DNA of 25,430 nucleotides. It comes from Syntrophaceae bacterium UBA1163. Its GTDB lineage: Bacteria; Desulfobacterota; BSN033; UBA1163. Below the pieces are notes generated by a model that was not told the DNA's origin, did not search any database, and was given only the letters and a program-made list of their open reading frames with translations. Where the stretch lies: NCBI GenBank assembly GCA_002311635.1, contig DBZJ01000102.1:1-25430 (forward strand), given 5' to 3'. The stretch's first letter is position 1; each line of letters opens with the position of its first letter. The position numbers and the translations under genes are program-made. Of the stretch, positions 6,902 to 14,295 are shown piece by piece.

Positions 6902-8209
6902 ATGAAGCATCAACCGAAGATCACTGTAGGTATCATGGACCACCAGACCGAGGTGAACGGTCGTCTGGACGGACATTTTCGTTCGGATGTCTTTGGCTCT
7001 GCTTCGGGCCGGTTTTCGGCAAAGTCTGATGCCGGGATGATTGTGCTCTTTGATGCTGTTCATCAAGAAATGACTCGCTCTCCATCGATCAAGCTGACAG
7101 GGCAAGACAAATCGAAGTTTTCCCTTTTCGGCGTCACCATCGGAAGTCGCTTCCACTGGGAAAGGACAGAGGATCAGACCTTTGGAGGGGACCTCATCCT
7201 CCGGCCCCGCAAGGACGGAACGATCACTGTCATCAATGAAACCCCTCTTGAGGACTATCTGAAAAGTGTGATTTCCTCGGAGATGAGTAGTGCCGCTCCG
7301 ATGGAATTTCTGAAGGCCCACGCCATACTATCCCGCAGCTGGATTCTCGCGGCGCTCGATCGCAATAAAAAAACGGAAAAAACATCCAAATCTCCAGAGA
7401 AGACGACCGATGACGAAGTGATCCGCTGGCATGACCGGGAGGAGCACGACCTCTTCGATGTCTGCGCGGATGACCATTGCCAGCGATACCAGGGCGTCAC
7501 GAAAATCGTTTCCAAACAGGCCGAAGAGGCGATCCGCAAAACCTGGGGGATGACGATCACCTATCAGGGCAAAATCTGCGATGCCCGATATTCCAAGGCC
7601 TGCGGAGGAATCACGGAGAACTTCGACACGGCCTGGAATGACAAGCAAGTCCCTTATCTCAAAAGCATTTCGGATGCATCCGGTTCGTACCGCCCGATCA
7701 AGACGGAAGAAGAGGCTTCGGCCTGGATTCTTTCGAACCCCGATGCCTACTGCAACACCCAAGACGAAGCTCTTCTTGGAAAAATCCTTCCTGACTTTGA
7801 CCGAAAGACAAAAGATTTTTTCCGCTGGACAATCGAATATTCCCACAGCGAACTGGAAGAGATCCTTCGGAAAAAATCGGGCTTAGATTTCGGGGTCCTG
7901 GGAGAAATTGTGCCTATTGCCCGTGGCCCTTCGGGCCGGATCTATCGGTTGAAAATCGTGGGCTCGAAGAGAAGCATCGTCGTAGGAAAAGAACTCGAAA
8001 TAAGGCGCTGGCTCTCTAGGACCCATCTTTACAGCAGTGCCTTCGTTGTGAAGGCCGGACCCGGACGATTCACATTTCGTGGTGCTGGCTGGGGACACGG
8101 CGTGGGACTCTGCCAGATCGGCGCCGCGGTCATGGCAGCCCAGGGATTTTCAGCAGAGAAAATCTTGAAGCATTATTTTCAGGACGTAGAAATAAAAAAC
8201 CTCTACTAG
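6902..8209 (+). CDS. SpoIID/LytB-domain protein, apparently cytoplasmic
   Basis: This 435-aa protein belongs to the SpoIID/LytB family. Members are lytic transglycosylases that cut denuded glycan strands, or amidase enhancers. The core motif NETPLEDYL-KSVISSEM lies at 112-128, with E127 at the catalytic glutamate position. Further family signatures are CQRYQG (about 194-199), YSKACGG (about 226-232) and the C-terminal GWGHGVGLCQIGA (396-408). The N-terminal strand PKITVGIMD starts the fold directly. There is no signal peptide, and an in-frame TAA lies just upstream of ATG 6902, so the protein is probably not exported by Sec. The Shine-Dalgarno is weak. The genes that follow suggest a part in muropeptide processing. 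This is inference; it might instead reach the envelope by an unrecognised route. Confidence 0.85.
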   Translation: MKHQPKITVGIMDHQTEVNGRLDGHFRSDVFGSASGRFSAKSDAGMIVLFDAVHQEMTRSPSIKLTGQDKSKFSLFGVTIGSRFHWERTEDQTFGGDLILRPRKDGTITVINETPLEDYLKSVISSEMSSAAPMEFLKAHAILSRSWILAALDRNKKTEKTSKSPEKTTDDEVIRWHDREEHDLFDVCADDHCQRYQGVTKIVSKQAEEAIRKTWGMTITYQGKICDARYSKACGGITENFDTAWNDKQVPYLKSISDASGSYRPIKTEEEASAWILSNPDAYCNTQDEALLGKILPDFDRKTKDFFRWTIEYSHSELEEILRKKSGLDFGVLGEIVPIARGPSGRIYRLKIVGSKRSIVVGKELEIRRWLSRTHLYSSAFVVKAGPGRFTFRGAGWGHGVGLCQIGAAVMAAQGFSAEKILKHYFQDVEIKNLY

Positions 8210-8253
8210 GATTTATTATAAATTTGTGTTGAGAGGAATTCCCCTCCCTTTGA

Positions 8254-8273
8254 TCCCCTCCCCCATCAGGGGA
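8254..8273. repeat. C-rich palindrome between spoIID and ampG
   Basis: TCCCCT (8254-8259) and AGGGGA (8268-8273) flank an 8-base loop within a longer C/T then G/A stretch. An alternative pairing CTCCCC/GGGGAG is equally possible. It resembles the palindrome at 5195-5214. No T-run follows, so read-through into ampG is expected. Confidence 0.45.
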
Positions 8274-8300
8274 GAGGAAGTAACGAGATGAGGAGGATGG

Positions 8301-9623
8301 ATGCTAAGAGAAAAAATAAGGGAGAAAATAAAATACTTTTATCAAAAATATCGAAATAGTCCATCGTCATGGGTGCCTTCCCTGTATGTTGCGGAAGGAA
8401 TCCCTTACGCCATGGCGATGACGGTTTCAGTGGTCCTCTACAAGCGTCTCGGCATCTCAAACACCGACATCGCCTTTTACACAAGCTGGCTCTATCTTCC
8501 CTGGGTGATCAAGCCTCTCTGGAGTCCTTTTGTCGATCTGTTCATGACGAAGCGCTACTGGATTCTTCTGACGCAGCTTCTCATCGGCGCGTCACTGGCC
8601 TGCATTGCACTCACTATCCCAGCTGCCCGGTTCTTCCAATATACCCTCGCCTTCTTCTGGTTGATGGCCTTCGGTTCGGCAACCCATGACACCGCCGCTG
8701 ATGGCTTTTACATGCTGGGACTTCCGGAAGATCTTCAGGCCGCCTTTGTCGGGGTGCGAACGATCTTCTACCGCATTGCTATGATCGCAACCCAGGGCGG
8801 GCTCGTCTTCTTTGCAGGCTACCTTGAAAAAAGCGGTCATGGTATCCCCACAGCTTGGTCCATTGCGTTCTTTGTGGCTGCCGCAGCCTTTGCAGCACTC
8901 TTTCTTTACCATCTTTTTATTCTCCCCTACCCTGCTGCAGACCATCCGGCTAAGCGAGACCCTTCGACATCTGTCGCACGGGAGTTCCTCCACATTTTCG
9001 GCCTCTTCTTCAGGAAAAAGAACATCATTGCCATTCTTGCTTTCTTGCTCTTCTACCGACTTGCAGAAAGCCAGCTTTTCAAGATGATCGCGCCCTTTCT
9101 GCTCGACGCACGTTCAGTAGGAGGACTGGGGCTCACCACTCAGGATGTGGGAATCATCTACGGCACGGTGGGACTCGTTGCACTGCTGCTGGGGGGACTT
9201 CTCGGCGGGTATGCGATTTACAGAAGGGGACTCAAATTCTGGATCTGGATCATGGTCTGCGCGATGCATCTGCCGGATCTGGTCTTCGTCTATCTTTCCC
9301 ATGCCATGCCTCAAAATTTCTATTTGATCAGCCTGGCCGTTGCCGTGGAGCAATTCGGTTACGGCTTCGGGTTTTCGGCCTACACGATGTTCATGATCAT
9401 GGTATCGGAGGGAGAATATAAAACGGTTCACTATGCTATCTCCACGGGGATCATGGCTCTGGGCATGATGGTTCCGGCCATGGCGAGCGGCTGGCTCCAG
9501 GAGCTCATGGGCTACCAGAACTTCTTTCTCTGGGTCATAGCCGCAACGATCCCTGGATTTATCGTGGTGGCGCTGGCAAAGATCGACCCCGATTTTGGAA
9601 AGAAAAGGCCGAGGCGAGGGTGA
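8301..9623 (+). CDS. ampG: AmpG-like MFS muropeptide permease
   Basis: This 440-aa major facilitator protein has about 12 membrane segments and resembles AmpG/PAT-type permeases. AmpG brings GlcNAc-anhydroMurNAc muropeptides from the periplasm into the cytoplasm. Family-like features include the early [20 protein letters not shown] segment, [20 protein letters not shown] before helix 3, and [16 protein letters not shown] in helix 4. [14 protein letters not shown] lies in the C-terminal half, followed by [17 protein letters not shown]. Start ATG 8301 has AGGAGG 4 nt upstream. The stop overlaps the GTG start of the next gene (GTGA), so the two are translationally coupled. A peptidoglycan role fits the neighbours. 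Other PAT-family substrates such as acetyl-CoA cannot be excluded by sequence reading alone. Confidence 0.8.
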   Translation: MLREKIREKIKYFYQKYRNSPSSWVPSLYVAEGIPYAMAMTVSVVLYKRLGISNTDIAFYTSWLYLPWVIKPLWSPFVDLFMTKRYWILLTQLLIGASLACIALTIPAARFFQYTLAFFWLMAFGSATHDTAADGFYMLGLPEDLQAAFVGVRTIFYRIAMIATQGGLVFFAGYLEKSGHGIPTAWSIAFFVAAAAFAALFLYHLFILPYPAADHPAKRDPSTSVAREFLHIFGLFFRKKNIIAILAFLLFYRLAESQLFKMIAPFLLDARSVGGLGLTTQDVGIIYGTVGLVALLLGGLLGGYAIYRRGLKFWIWIMVCAMHLPDLVFVYLSHAMPQNFYLISLAVAVEQFGYGFGFSAYTMFMIMVSEGEYKTVHYAISTGIMALGMMVPAMASGWLQELMGYQNFFLWVIAATIPGFIVVALAKIDPDFGKKRPRRG

Positions 9624-10426
9624 GCCTGCCTGCGGTAGATAGGGGTGTGGAGGGCGAGGTGCCAATAAATAAGCGACGGTTCAAGACGGCTTTTATCCTC
9701 GGTGCTGGATTGGGGACCCGGCTTCGACCTCTGACAGATCAACTTCCGAAGCCACTCCTGGAGATTGGAGGAAGGCCGATCATTACTTATGTGATGGATC
9801 ATCTCCTGGAGGTTGGTGTGGATCGCTTCATCGTGAATACACATCACTGGTCGGAAGCCTATTCGGAAAAATTCCCTGAAGGGCGATGGCGGGGTGTCCC
9901 CATTACCTTTCGGCATGAGACAGTCCTTCTGGATACGGCAGGGGGATTGAAAAACATCGAAAATCTCCTGGATGAGGACGAGGCCATTCTCTGTTACAAT
10001 GGGGATGTCATCACCGATCTTCCTTTGCGAAGGCTCCTGGACGCCCACGAGCAGAAGCGGCCCGAGGTGACCCTTGCTTTGCGAAGCAGCGGTCCTCTTC
10101 TCAATGTAAACATGAATGAGGCCGGAGAGATCTGCGATCTTAGGGGCACCCTCGGCTACACCCGAAGAAATCCCGAGGCTCGAAGCTTTCTCTTCGCCGG
10201 AATCTACGCCGTGGAGACTTTGTTCCTCCGACACCTCAAGGCCGGCAAAGTCGAATCCGTCGTTTCGGCCTTCATCCGAAGAATCAAGGAAAAACCAGGA
10301 TCGATCCAAGGGATCGTCATCGACGAAGGCGAGTGGCACGACCTTGGTTCCATCGAAGCCTATGAAAAACTGAAATTAAAAAGGGTTCCAGGGGTCGAGG
10401 ATTCAAGGGATCCAGTGAAAGAATGA
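9620..10426 (+). CDS. murU: MurU-like sugar-1-phosphate nucleotidyltransferase
   Basis: This 268-aa NTP-transferase-fold enzyme has [12 protein letters not shown] (28-39, nucleotide and Mg binding), PKPLLEIGG (43-51), the metal-binding YNGD (126-129) and [11 protein letters not shown] near 242-252. Its size and the NGD-x-x-TD pattern resemble MurU, which makes UDP-MurNAc from MurNAc-1-phosphate. That role is favoured by the AmpG-like permease before it and the AmgK-like kinase after it. A mannose- or glucose-1-phosphate transferase remains possible. GTG 9620 overlaps the ampG stop. GTG 9659, with GGAGGG just before it, is an alternative start that would drop a non-conserved 13-residue head. 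The last residues (after LKLK) are encoded by repeat R2 and are probably not part of the fold. Confidence 0.7.
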   Translation: MSLPAVDRGVEGEVPINKRRFKTAFILGAGLGTRLRPLTDQLPKPLLEIGGRPIITYVMDHLLEVGVDRFIVNTHHWSEAYSEKFPEGRWRGVPITFRHETVLLDTAGGLKNIENLLDEDEAILCYNGDVITDLPLRRLLDAHEQKRPEVTLALRSSGPLLNVNMNEAGEICDLRGTLGYTRRNPEARSFLFAGIYAVETLFLRHLKAGKVESVVSAFIRRIKEKPGSIQGIVIDEGEWHDLGSIEAYEKLKLKRVPGVEDSRDPVKE

Positions 10427-10456
10427 GACCCTTGGTCCCTTAAATTTTGGAACCCT
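10382..10456. repeat. Structured dispersed repeat copy R2 at the murU-amgK junction
   Basis: Outer arms AGGGTTCCA (10382-10390) and TGGAACCCT (10448-10456) are perfect reverse complements. Inside them AAGGGATCC (about 10405-10413) can pair with GGTCCCTT (about 10435-10442) with one bulge. The element includes the murU stop codon. Its left part is the inverted relative of R1 at 6870-6890 (18/21 matches). Confidence 0.6.
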
Positions 10457-10465
10457 CAGAAACGA

Positions 10466-11473
10466 ATGCAGTCAAGAGAAGACATGATCGGTTTTGCGAG
10501 AGAGGCCCTGGGGCTTTCAGCGTCCGTCTCAATAGAACTTTCTCCTTTGGAGGGGAGGGGTTCGGACCGGACTTTCTTCAGACTGAAATGGAACCGCGAC
10601 GCTTCGGCCATTCTGGTCCATTATGATCCCAAGCGCGTAGAAAACGGATACTACGCCGACATTGCAACATTTCTCCACGAGATCGATGTCCAGATACCCC
10701 GACTGATCCGCCACGATCCAGTTCGCTGTTTCATCGTCATGGAGGATTTGGGCGATACGAACCTCTGGTCTTTCAGGAAAAGTCCGTGGGAAACTCGGCG
10801 AGCCCTTTATCAAAAGACGCTCACCATCGTGCATAAGCTTCATGCCTACCCCAAGGGTGACTTCCCTTCGGGTCGTGTGAAGCTCTCTGAGGGGTTCGGC
10901 CCCCATCTCTACCGCTGGGAACGGGACTACTTCAGGGAGCATTTCGTCACGGATGTGTGCGGGCTCAAACTTGGCCCTTCTTTCCAGAAAGAACTCGAGT
11001 CAGAGCTTTCAGCCTTGGCCGAGCGACTTGCAGGAGCAGTCCGCTGTCTCGTGCACAGGGATCTTCAGTCCCAGAACGTGATGATCCGCGACGGCGAGCC
11101 TTTCCTCATCGACTTTCAGGGCATGCGCTTCGGAAACCCATTCTATGACCTCGGCTCGCTCCTCTGCGATCCGTATGTGGACTTTTCCGGAGGCGAGCGA
11201 GCTGGACTGCTGTCCTTTTATTACGGGCTGGAGAAATGGGATCTTGATTGGGCCGCTTTCCAGAACGCCTTCTGGGAGGCTTCCGTACAGCGTCTTATGC
11301 AAGCTCTCGGCGCTTACGGCTTCTTGGGCCTTAAGAAAGAGCTTAAAGGTTTTCTCGACCATGCCCCTTCCGGACTCCGCAATCTTCAACAGGCGGCCTC
11401 ACAGTTGACATCGCTCCCCAGAACCCAGGAACTCTGCCTTGTCTGCCAGAGGGCAATGGAACAACCACGATAG
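10466..11473 (+). CDS. amgK: AmgK-like sugar kinase (aminoglycoside-phosphotransferase fold)
   Basis: This 335-aa protein has the APH/choline-kinase fold. Visible elements: the glycine-rich start GRGSDRTFFRL (30-40); the ATP-contact segment FIVMEDLGD (89-97); the Brenner motif HRDLQSQN (197-204) with catalytic D199 and N204; and the metal-binding IDFQGMRFGNPFYDL (215-229) with D216. AmgK phosphorylates the anomeric position of MurNAc/GlcNAc, giving the substrate of MurU, and the gene order here matches that pathway. Start ATG 10466 is 39 nt after the murU stop, beyond repeat R2, with no strong Shine-Dalgarno; ATG 10484 is an alternative. Substrate assignment rests on the fold plus neighbours. 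Confidence 0.72.
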   Translation: MQSREDMIGFAREALGLSASVSIELSPLEGRGSDRTFFRLKWNRDASAILVHYDPKRVENGYYADIATFLHEIDVQIPRLIRHDPVRCFIVMEDLGDTNLWSFRKSPWETRRALYQKTLTIVHKLHAYPKGDFPSGRVKLSEGFGPHLYRWERDYFREHFVTDVCGLKLGPSFQKELESELSALAERLAGAVRCLVHRDLQSQNVMIRDGEPFLIDFQGMRFGNPFYDLGSLLCDPYVDFSGGERAGLLSFYYGLEKWDLDWAAFQNAFWEASVQRLMQALGAYGFLGLKKELKGFLDHAPSGLRNLQQAASQLTSLPRTQELCLVCQRAMEQPR

Positions 11474-11611
11474 AGCACGTCCTCCTTGCTCCGTTTCACC
11501 CAAAACCAATCTGCCGATGTGTTCCTGTTCGATGACCGCAAATAGATGGGTTTCTTTAGAAGGAAAGTTTCGCTCAGGGTCAAACCTGGTTGCCATAATA
11601 AGCGGCCGGGG

Positions 11612-11953
11612 TCAGGTTGAAAGCGGAGTGGTATCGCAGCCAAGATATTTCAATAAGCCGGCAATATAGTTTCCCCACATCGGTGCCAGTTTGTCAATTT
11701 CATAGGCGAGCAGAGCAATTTCCCCATTGTGAAATTTAGTGTGCACTTCTTCCAGCTTCCGATATTTCAATGGCCATGATATTTTTCCCGATTGATTGAT
11801 CACATAAACGCTTCTTCCCTTTTCGTCAATTTCAACTATTTGCAACAGATTCAGGCCATCCGCTGCCCAAAATTTAACTTCTTTCTCCTTCATTTCCTTC
11901 AACTTTTCCCAGCTGAAAGAGCACTTTAAAAAAATCTCTATGATTTTCGTCAT
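11612..11953 (-). CDS. Hypothetical protein, 113 aa
   Basis: I do not recognise this protein. It has no signal peptide and no membrane segment. The middle reads like a small beta-rich domain (LLQIVEIDEKGRSVYVINQSG, shown as two joined strands, then WPLKYRKLEEVHTKF). A helical end with LAPMWGNYIAGLLKYLG follows. Start ATG 11953 has GAGGAAG about 7 nt upstream, which supports a real gene. It lies 81 nt downstream of the PilZ gene on the same strand and is convergent with the amgK-like gene. A link to PilZ signalling is possible only by proximity. Confidence 0.6.
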   Translation of the reverse strand: MTKIIEIFLKCSFSWEKLKEMKEKEVKFWAADGLNLLQIVEIDEKGRSVYVINQSGKISWPLKYRKLEEVHTKFHNGEIALLAYEIDKLAPMWGNYIAGLLKYLGCDTTPLST

Positions 11954-12034
11954 CGTACTTCCTCGATTTCCATCGTCCCGTTTATCTCCTTTAAACGATT
12001 CGATTCATCGTACTAACAGGCATTTTAAAAACTC

Positions 12035-12340
12035 TCATTGTGAAAGGCTACCCAAAAACCTCTTCAGCCTGGCCATATCCTCTGGGTGGATATCAATAAA
12101 TTTAACTCCGCACCGGTAATCCCCCCAGTCTTTTCCCATATGGATGTCCTTCCAAACCACCTCAGCCAGCATTTCAATAGTAATCAATTCAGAACCCGAA
12201 GAGAAAGAGAATTTCAACCTTAGGTGTTGATTGATCTCCATCTGTTCCGGAAAATGAATCAGTGGCCCACCCTCGCTGATGCTGAAACTTCGGCCACGAT
12301 GACCGATGGATGAGTCGATTTGAAAATATTCTATCGGCAA
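12035..12340 (-). CDS. Small PilZ-domain protein with uncertain start
   Basis: PilZ domains bind cyclic di-GMP through RxxxR and (D/N)xSxxG. The second motif appears as SISEGG (serine replacing the first D/N), followed by typical PilZ strands: LRLKFSF, ITIEMLAEVVWK, YRCGVKFIDI and PEDMARLKRFL. The first canonical start codon is TTG 12340, giving 101 aa but no RxxxR. The frame stays open upstream to a TAG at 12454-12452. There it encodes FERRRYPRYHIDLPIEYF (12376 down to 12323), which contains a perfect RRYPR. No ATG, GTG or TTG precedes this segment. Either translation starts at a non-standard codon, such as ACG 12403 with GGGAG upstream, or the start has been lost by mutation. The real N-terminus is therefore probably upstream of the given coordinate. 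Confidence 0.7.
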   Translation of the reverse strand: MPIEYFQIDSSIGHRGRSFSISEGGPLIHFPEQMEINQHLRLKFSFSSGSELITIEMLAEVVWKDIHMGKDWGDYRCGVKFIDIHPEDMARLKRFLGSLSQ

Positions 12341-12502
12341 ATCGATATGATACCGGGGATATCTTCTCCTTTCGAAATTAACGATCCCACTCCGAGGTTT
12401 CGTCTCTTTCTCTCCCTTTTTTCGTTTGCGTGTCGGCCTTTCTGTACAAGCCTACTAAATTTCCCTGAAGAGATCAACAAGAATTTAGGGAATAACGCAG
12501 CA

Positions 12503-12520
12503 TTCCGATATTCATCGGAA
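12503..12520. repeat. Perfect 7-bp palindrome with 4-nt loop
   Basis: TTCCGAT (12503-12509) and ATCGGAA (12514-12520) flank ATTC. No T-run follows on either strand, so it is not an obvious terminator. It may be an operator or an RNA hairpin in the region between PilZ and mlaE. Confidence 0.45.
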
Positions 12521-12664
12521 CGGACGCCGCCCCTAAAAAATGAGGACGCTATAATCACGATTAGAATTCCCCCGGCAACGGAGGGATTACGGGAGAACCC
12601 GAGGGGCCGGTGTGGGCTTCATGCCGTCCAAAGAGTTACGAAGAAAATTTTGACAAGAAAATTT

Positions 12665-12693
12665 GTGACATTACGAAAAAAGTTTGCTAAAAT
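12665..12693 (+). promoter_or_regulatory. Promoter of the mla operon
   Basis: GTGACA (12665-12670) is followed after 17 nt by TAAAAT (12688-12693); each box matches 5/6. Transcription would begin near 12700, only about three bases before ATG 12703, which itself lacks a Shine-Dalgarno. This implies a nearly leaderless mlaE message. Confidence 0.55.
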
Positions 12694-12702
12694 GGTCGAA
12701 TT

Positions 12703-13467
12703 ATGTTTATCAGAAAGTTGGGCGCATTATCCGTTACGGGTCTGAGAAGAACGGGCCGCTTGGGCCTTTTCTTCGTCACGACATTTTTCTTTGCGGTAAC
12801 CCCTCCTCTAAAGTTTTCACAACTTCTCAAACAAATCCAGTTTATCGGATTCCAATCCGCTCTGGTCATCTTCTTGACCGGAGCCTTCACAGGAATGGTT
12901 CTCGGCCTTCAGGGGTTTTACACACTGAACCGATTCGGTTCGGCAGCTCTCTTGGGGCCGATGGTCGCCCTCTCCCTCATTAAAGAGCTCGGACCTGTCT
13001 TATCCGCCTTAATGGTGACAGGAAGGGCGGGTTCAGCCATGACGGCCGAAATTGGGATCATGCGAATCACCGAACAGATTGATGCCATCAAGTTGATGGG
13101 TCTCAACCCTTTCCGGTATCTCGTGGTTCCAAAATTTCTGGCGGGCATTTTTGCCTTACCCCTGCTCACCGCCATTTTCAATGTGGTCGGTATTTTCGGA
13201 GGCTATGTCATCGGCGTCAAGCTCCTTGGGATTGGCGAAGGGACCTACTTTGGAGAAATGTCTAATCATGTCACCGTGCAGGACATTGTGCAGGGGATCT
13301 ATAAGTCTCTTAGCTTTGGAGCATTGATTCCCTGGGTTTGCTGTTATAAGGGGTACTATGTTGGGTACGGAGCCGAGGGCGTCAGCAAGGCAACGACGCA
13401 GGCGGTCGTTCTTTCATCGGTATTGATCCTTTTCTGGGATTATATTCTGACATCCGCCCTGTTTTGA
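12703..13467 (+). CDS. mlaE: MlaE-type lipid ABC transporter permease
   Basis: This 254-aa inner-membrane permease belongs to the MlaE family and pairs with the ATPase encoded next. The family hallmark GRAGSAMTAEIGIMRITEQ (107-125), continuing to IDAIKLMG, is intact. It is preceded by ALLGPMVALSLIKELGPVLSALM and flanked by about five hydrophobic helices. In the Mla pathway MlaFE with MlaD moves phospholipids between the inner membrane and periplasmic MlaC. ATG 12703 has no ribosome binding site, in keeping with the promoter position just upstream. The gene is first in mlaE-F-D-C-A. mlaB, the small STAS partner found in Escherichia coli, is not in the operon. Confidence 0.93.
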   Translation: MFIRKLGALSVTGLRRTGRLGLFFVTTFFFAVTPPLKFSQLLKQIQFIGFQSALVIFLTGAFTGMVLGLQGFYTLNRFGSAALLGPMVALSLIKELGPVLSALMVTGRAGSAMTAEIGIMRITEQIDAIKLMGLNPFRYLVVPKFLAGIFALPLLTAIFNVVGIFGGYVIGVKLLGIGEGTYFGEMSNHVTVQDIVQGIYKSLSFGALIPWVCCYKGYYVGYGAEGVSKATTQAVVLSSVLILFWDYILTSALF

Positions 13468-13474
13468 GGACCCT

Positions 13475-14260
13475 ATGATCCAAATGGAAAACCTGCATAA
13501 ATCCTTTCAGGACCTCGAAGTACTCAAGGGAGTATCGCTCCAAGTGGAGAAGGGAGAGATTCTTGCCCTGATCGGAGGAAGCGGGCACGGCAAAACCGTG
13601 ATCCTGAAACACGTTGCAGGATTAATGAAACCGGATCGAGGCCGCGTTTATGTCAATGGGAAGGACGTCTATAAGCTGAGAGGGGACGAACTCGAGCAAT
13701 TGCGAAGCCACTTAGGTTTTCTCTTTCAAAGTGGTGCGTTGTTTTCCTCCTTAAACGTTTTTGACAACGTCGCCTTCCCTCTGAGAGAAAAGACCCGTTT
13801 AGGCGAACGGGAAATTAGGGAGAAGGTGATCAATGTTTTGGAACAGGTCGGTTTGAGTGGCGCGGAGGACAAGTATCCGGCACAGATCAGCGGCGGGATG
13901 ATCAAGCGCACCGCCCTTGCCCGGTCTCTGGTGAGGAATCCTGAGATCATGCTCTTTGATGAACCCACCACAGGGCTGGATCCGGTCATTGCCCACATCA
14001 TTCTCGACCTTATTAAATCGGTTCACAAGGATCTCGGGTTTACAGGAATCATTGTGAGTCATGAGTTATCGAGAGTCTTTCAGATTGTTCAAAAAGTGGC
14101 TATGCTGCATGAAGGGTTAATTCTCTTCGTGGGGACACCAGAGGAGATCATGGTATCCAGAGATCCTGTCGTCCGGCAGTTTGTCACGGAAGCACTGAGG
14201 ATCCCTTCAAGTGCCATGAGGAGTTTCGATCGGGAGGAGAAGCCCCGTGGGAAAGAATGA
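13475..14260 (+). CDS. mlaF: MlaF-type ABC transporter ATPase
   Basis: This 261-aa nucleotide-binding subunit has Walker A GGSGHGKT (34-41), Q-loop Q85 in FLFQSG, the ABC signature ISGGM (138-142), Walker B IMLFDEP (158-164) and the switch histidine H196 in VSHE. The ISGGMIKRTALAR form, with methionine after SGG, is typical of MlaF. A histidine fills a variable Walker A position usually held by Ser; this does not break the consensus. It powers the MlaE permease. The gene begins 7 nt after mlaE, and its end overlaps a possible ATG of mlaD. Confidence 0.93.
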   Translation: MIQMENLHKSFQDLEVLKGVSLQVEKGEILALIGGSGHGKTVILKHVAGLMKPDRGRVYVNGKDVYKLRGDELEQLRSHLGFLFQSGALFSSLNVFDNVAFPLREKTRLGEREIREKVINVLEQVGLSGAEDKYPAQISGGMIKRTALARSLVRNPEIMLFDEPTTGLDPVIAHIILDLIKSVHKDLGFTGIIVSHELSRVFQIVQKVAMLHEGLILFVGTPEEIMVSRDPVVRQFVTEALRIPSSAMRSFDREEKPRGKE

Positions 14261-14295
14261 AGATGTTCAACGAACATGGAATCAGGGGGAGAGCG

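Larger units (their letters stand above)
12341..12702. other. 362-nt region between PilZ and mlaE
   Basis: The left 110 nt are an open PilZ-frame extension on the minus strand. The middle holds an 18-nt hairpin palindrome (12503-12520) and a GC-rich stretch (about 12570-12630). In that stretch CGGCA and TGCCG could close a stem around a small CGGG-AGAA-CCCG hairpin. The right end holds the mlaE promoter. I recognise no known riboswitch or RNA gene, and plus-strand frames here look non-coding. Confidence 0.4.

Noticed and set aside
11399..11596. Minus-strand 65-aa frame with protein-like sequence (FDPERNFPSKETHLFAVIEQ)
   Set aside because: It overlaps the end of the AmgK-like gene, lacks a ribosome binding site and matches no family I know. 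At most it is a decayed fragment between convergent genes.
12570..12632. Known riboswitch (c-di-GMP, cobalamin or TPP)
   Set aside because: Conserved core motifs of these classes were not found, and the predicted mlaE transcript starts downstream of it.
12320..12745. 141-aa plus-strand frame between PilZ and mlaE
   Set aside because: It overlaps the PilZ gene and the mlaE start, has no ribosome binding site and its sequence does not look like a protein.
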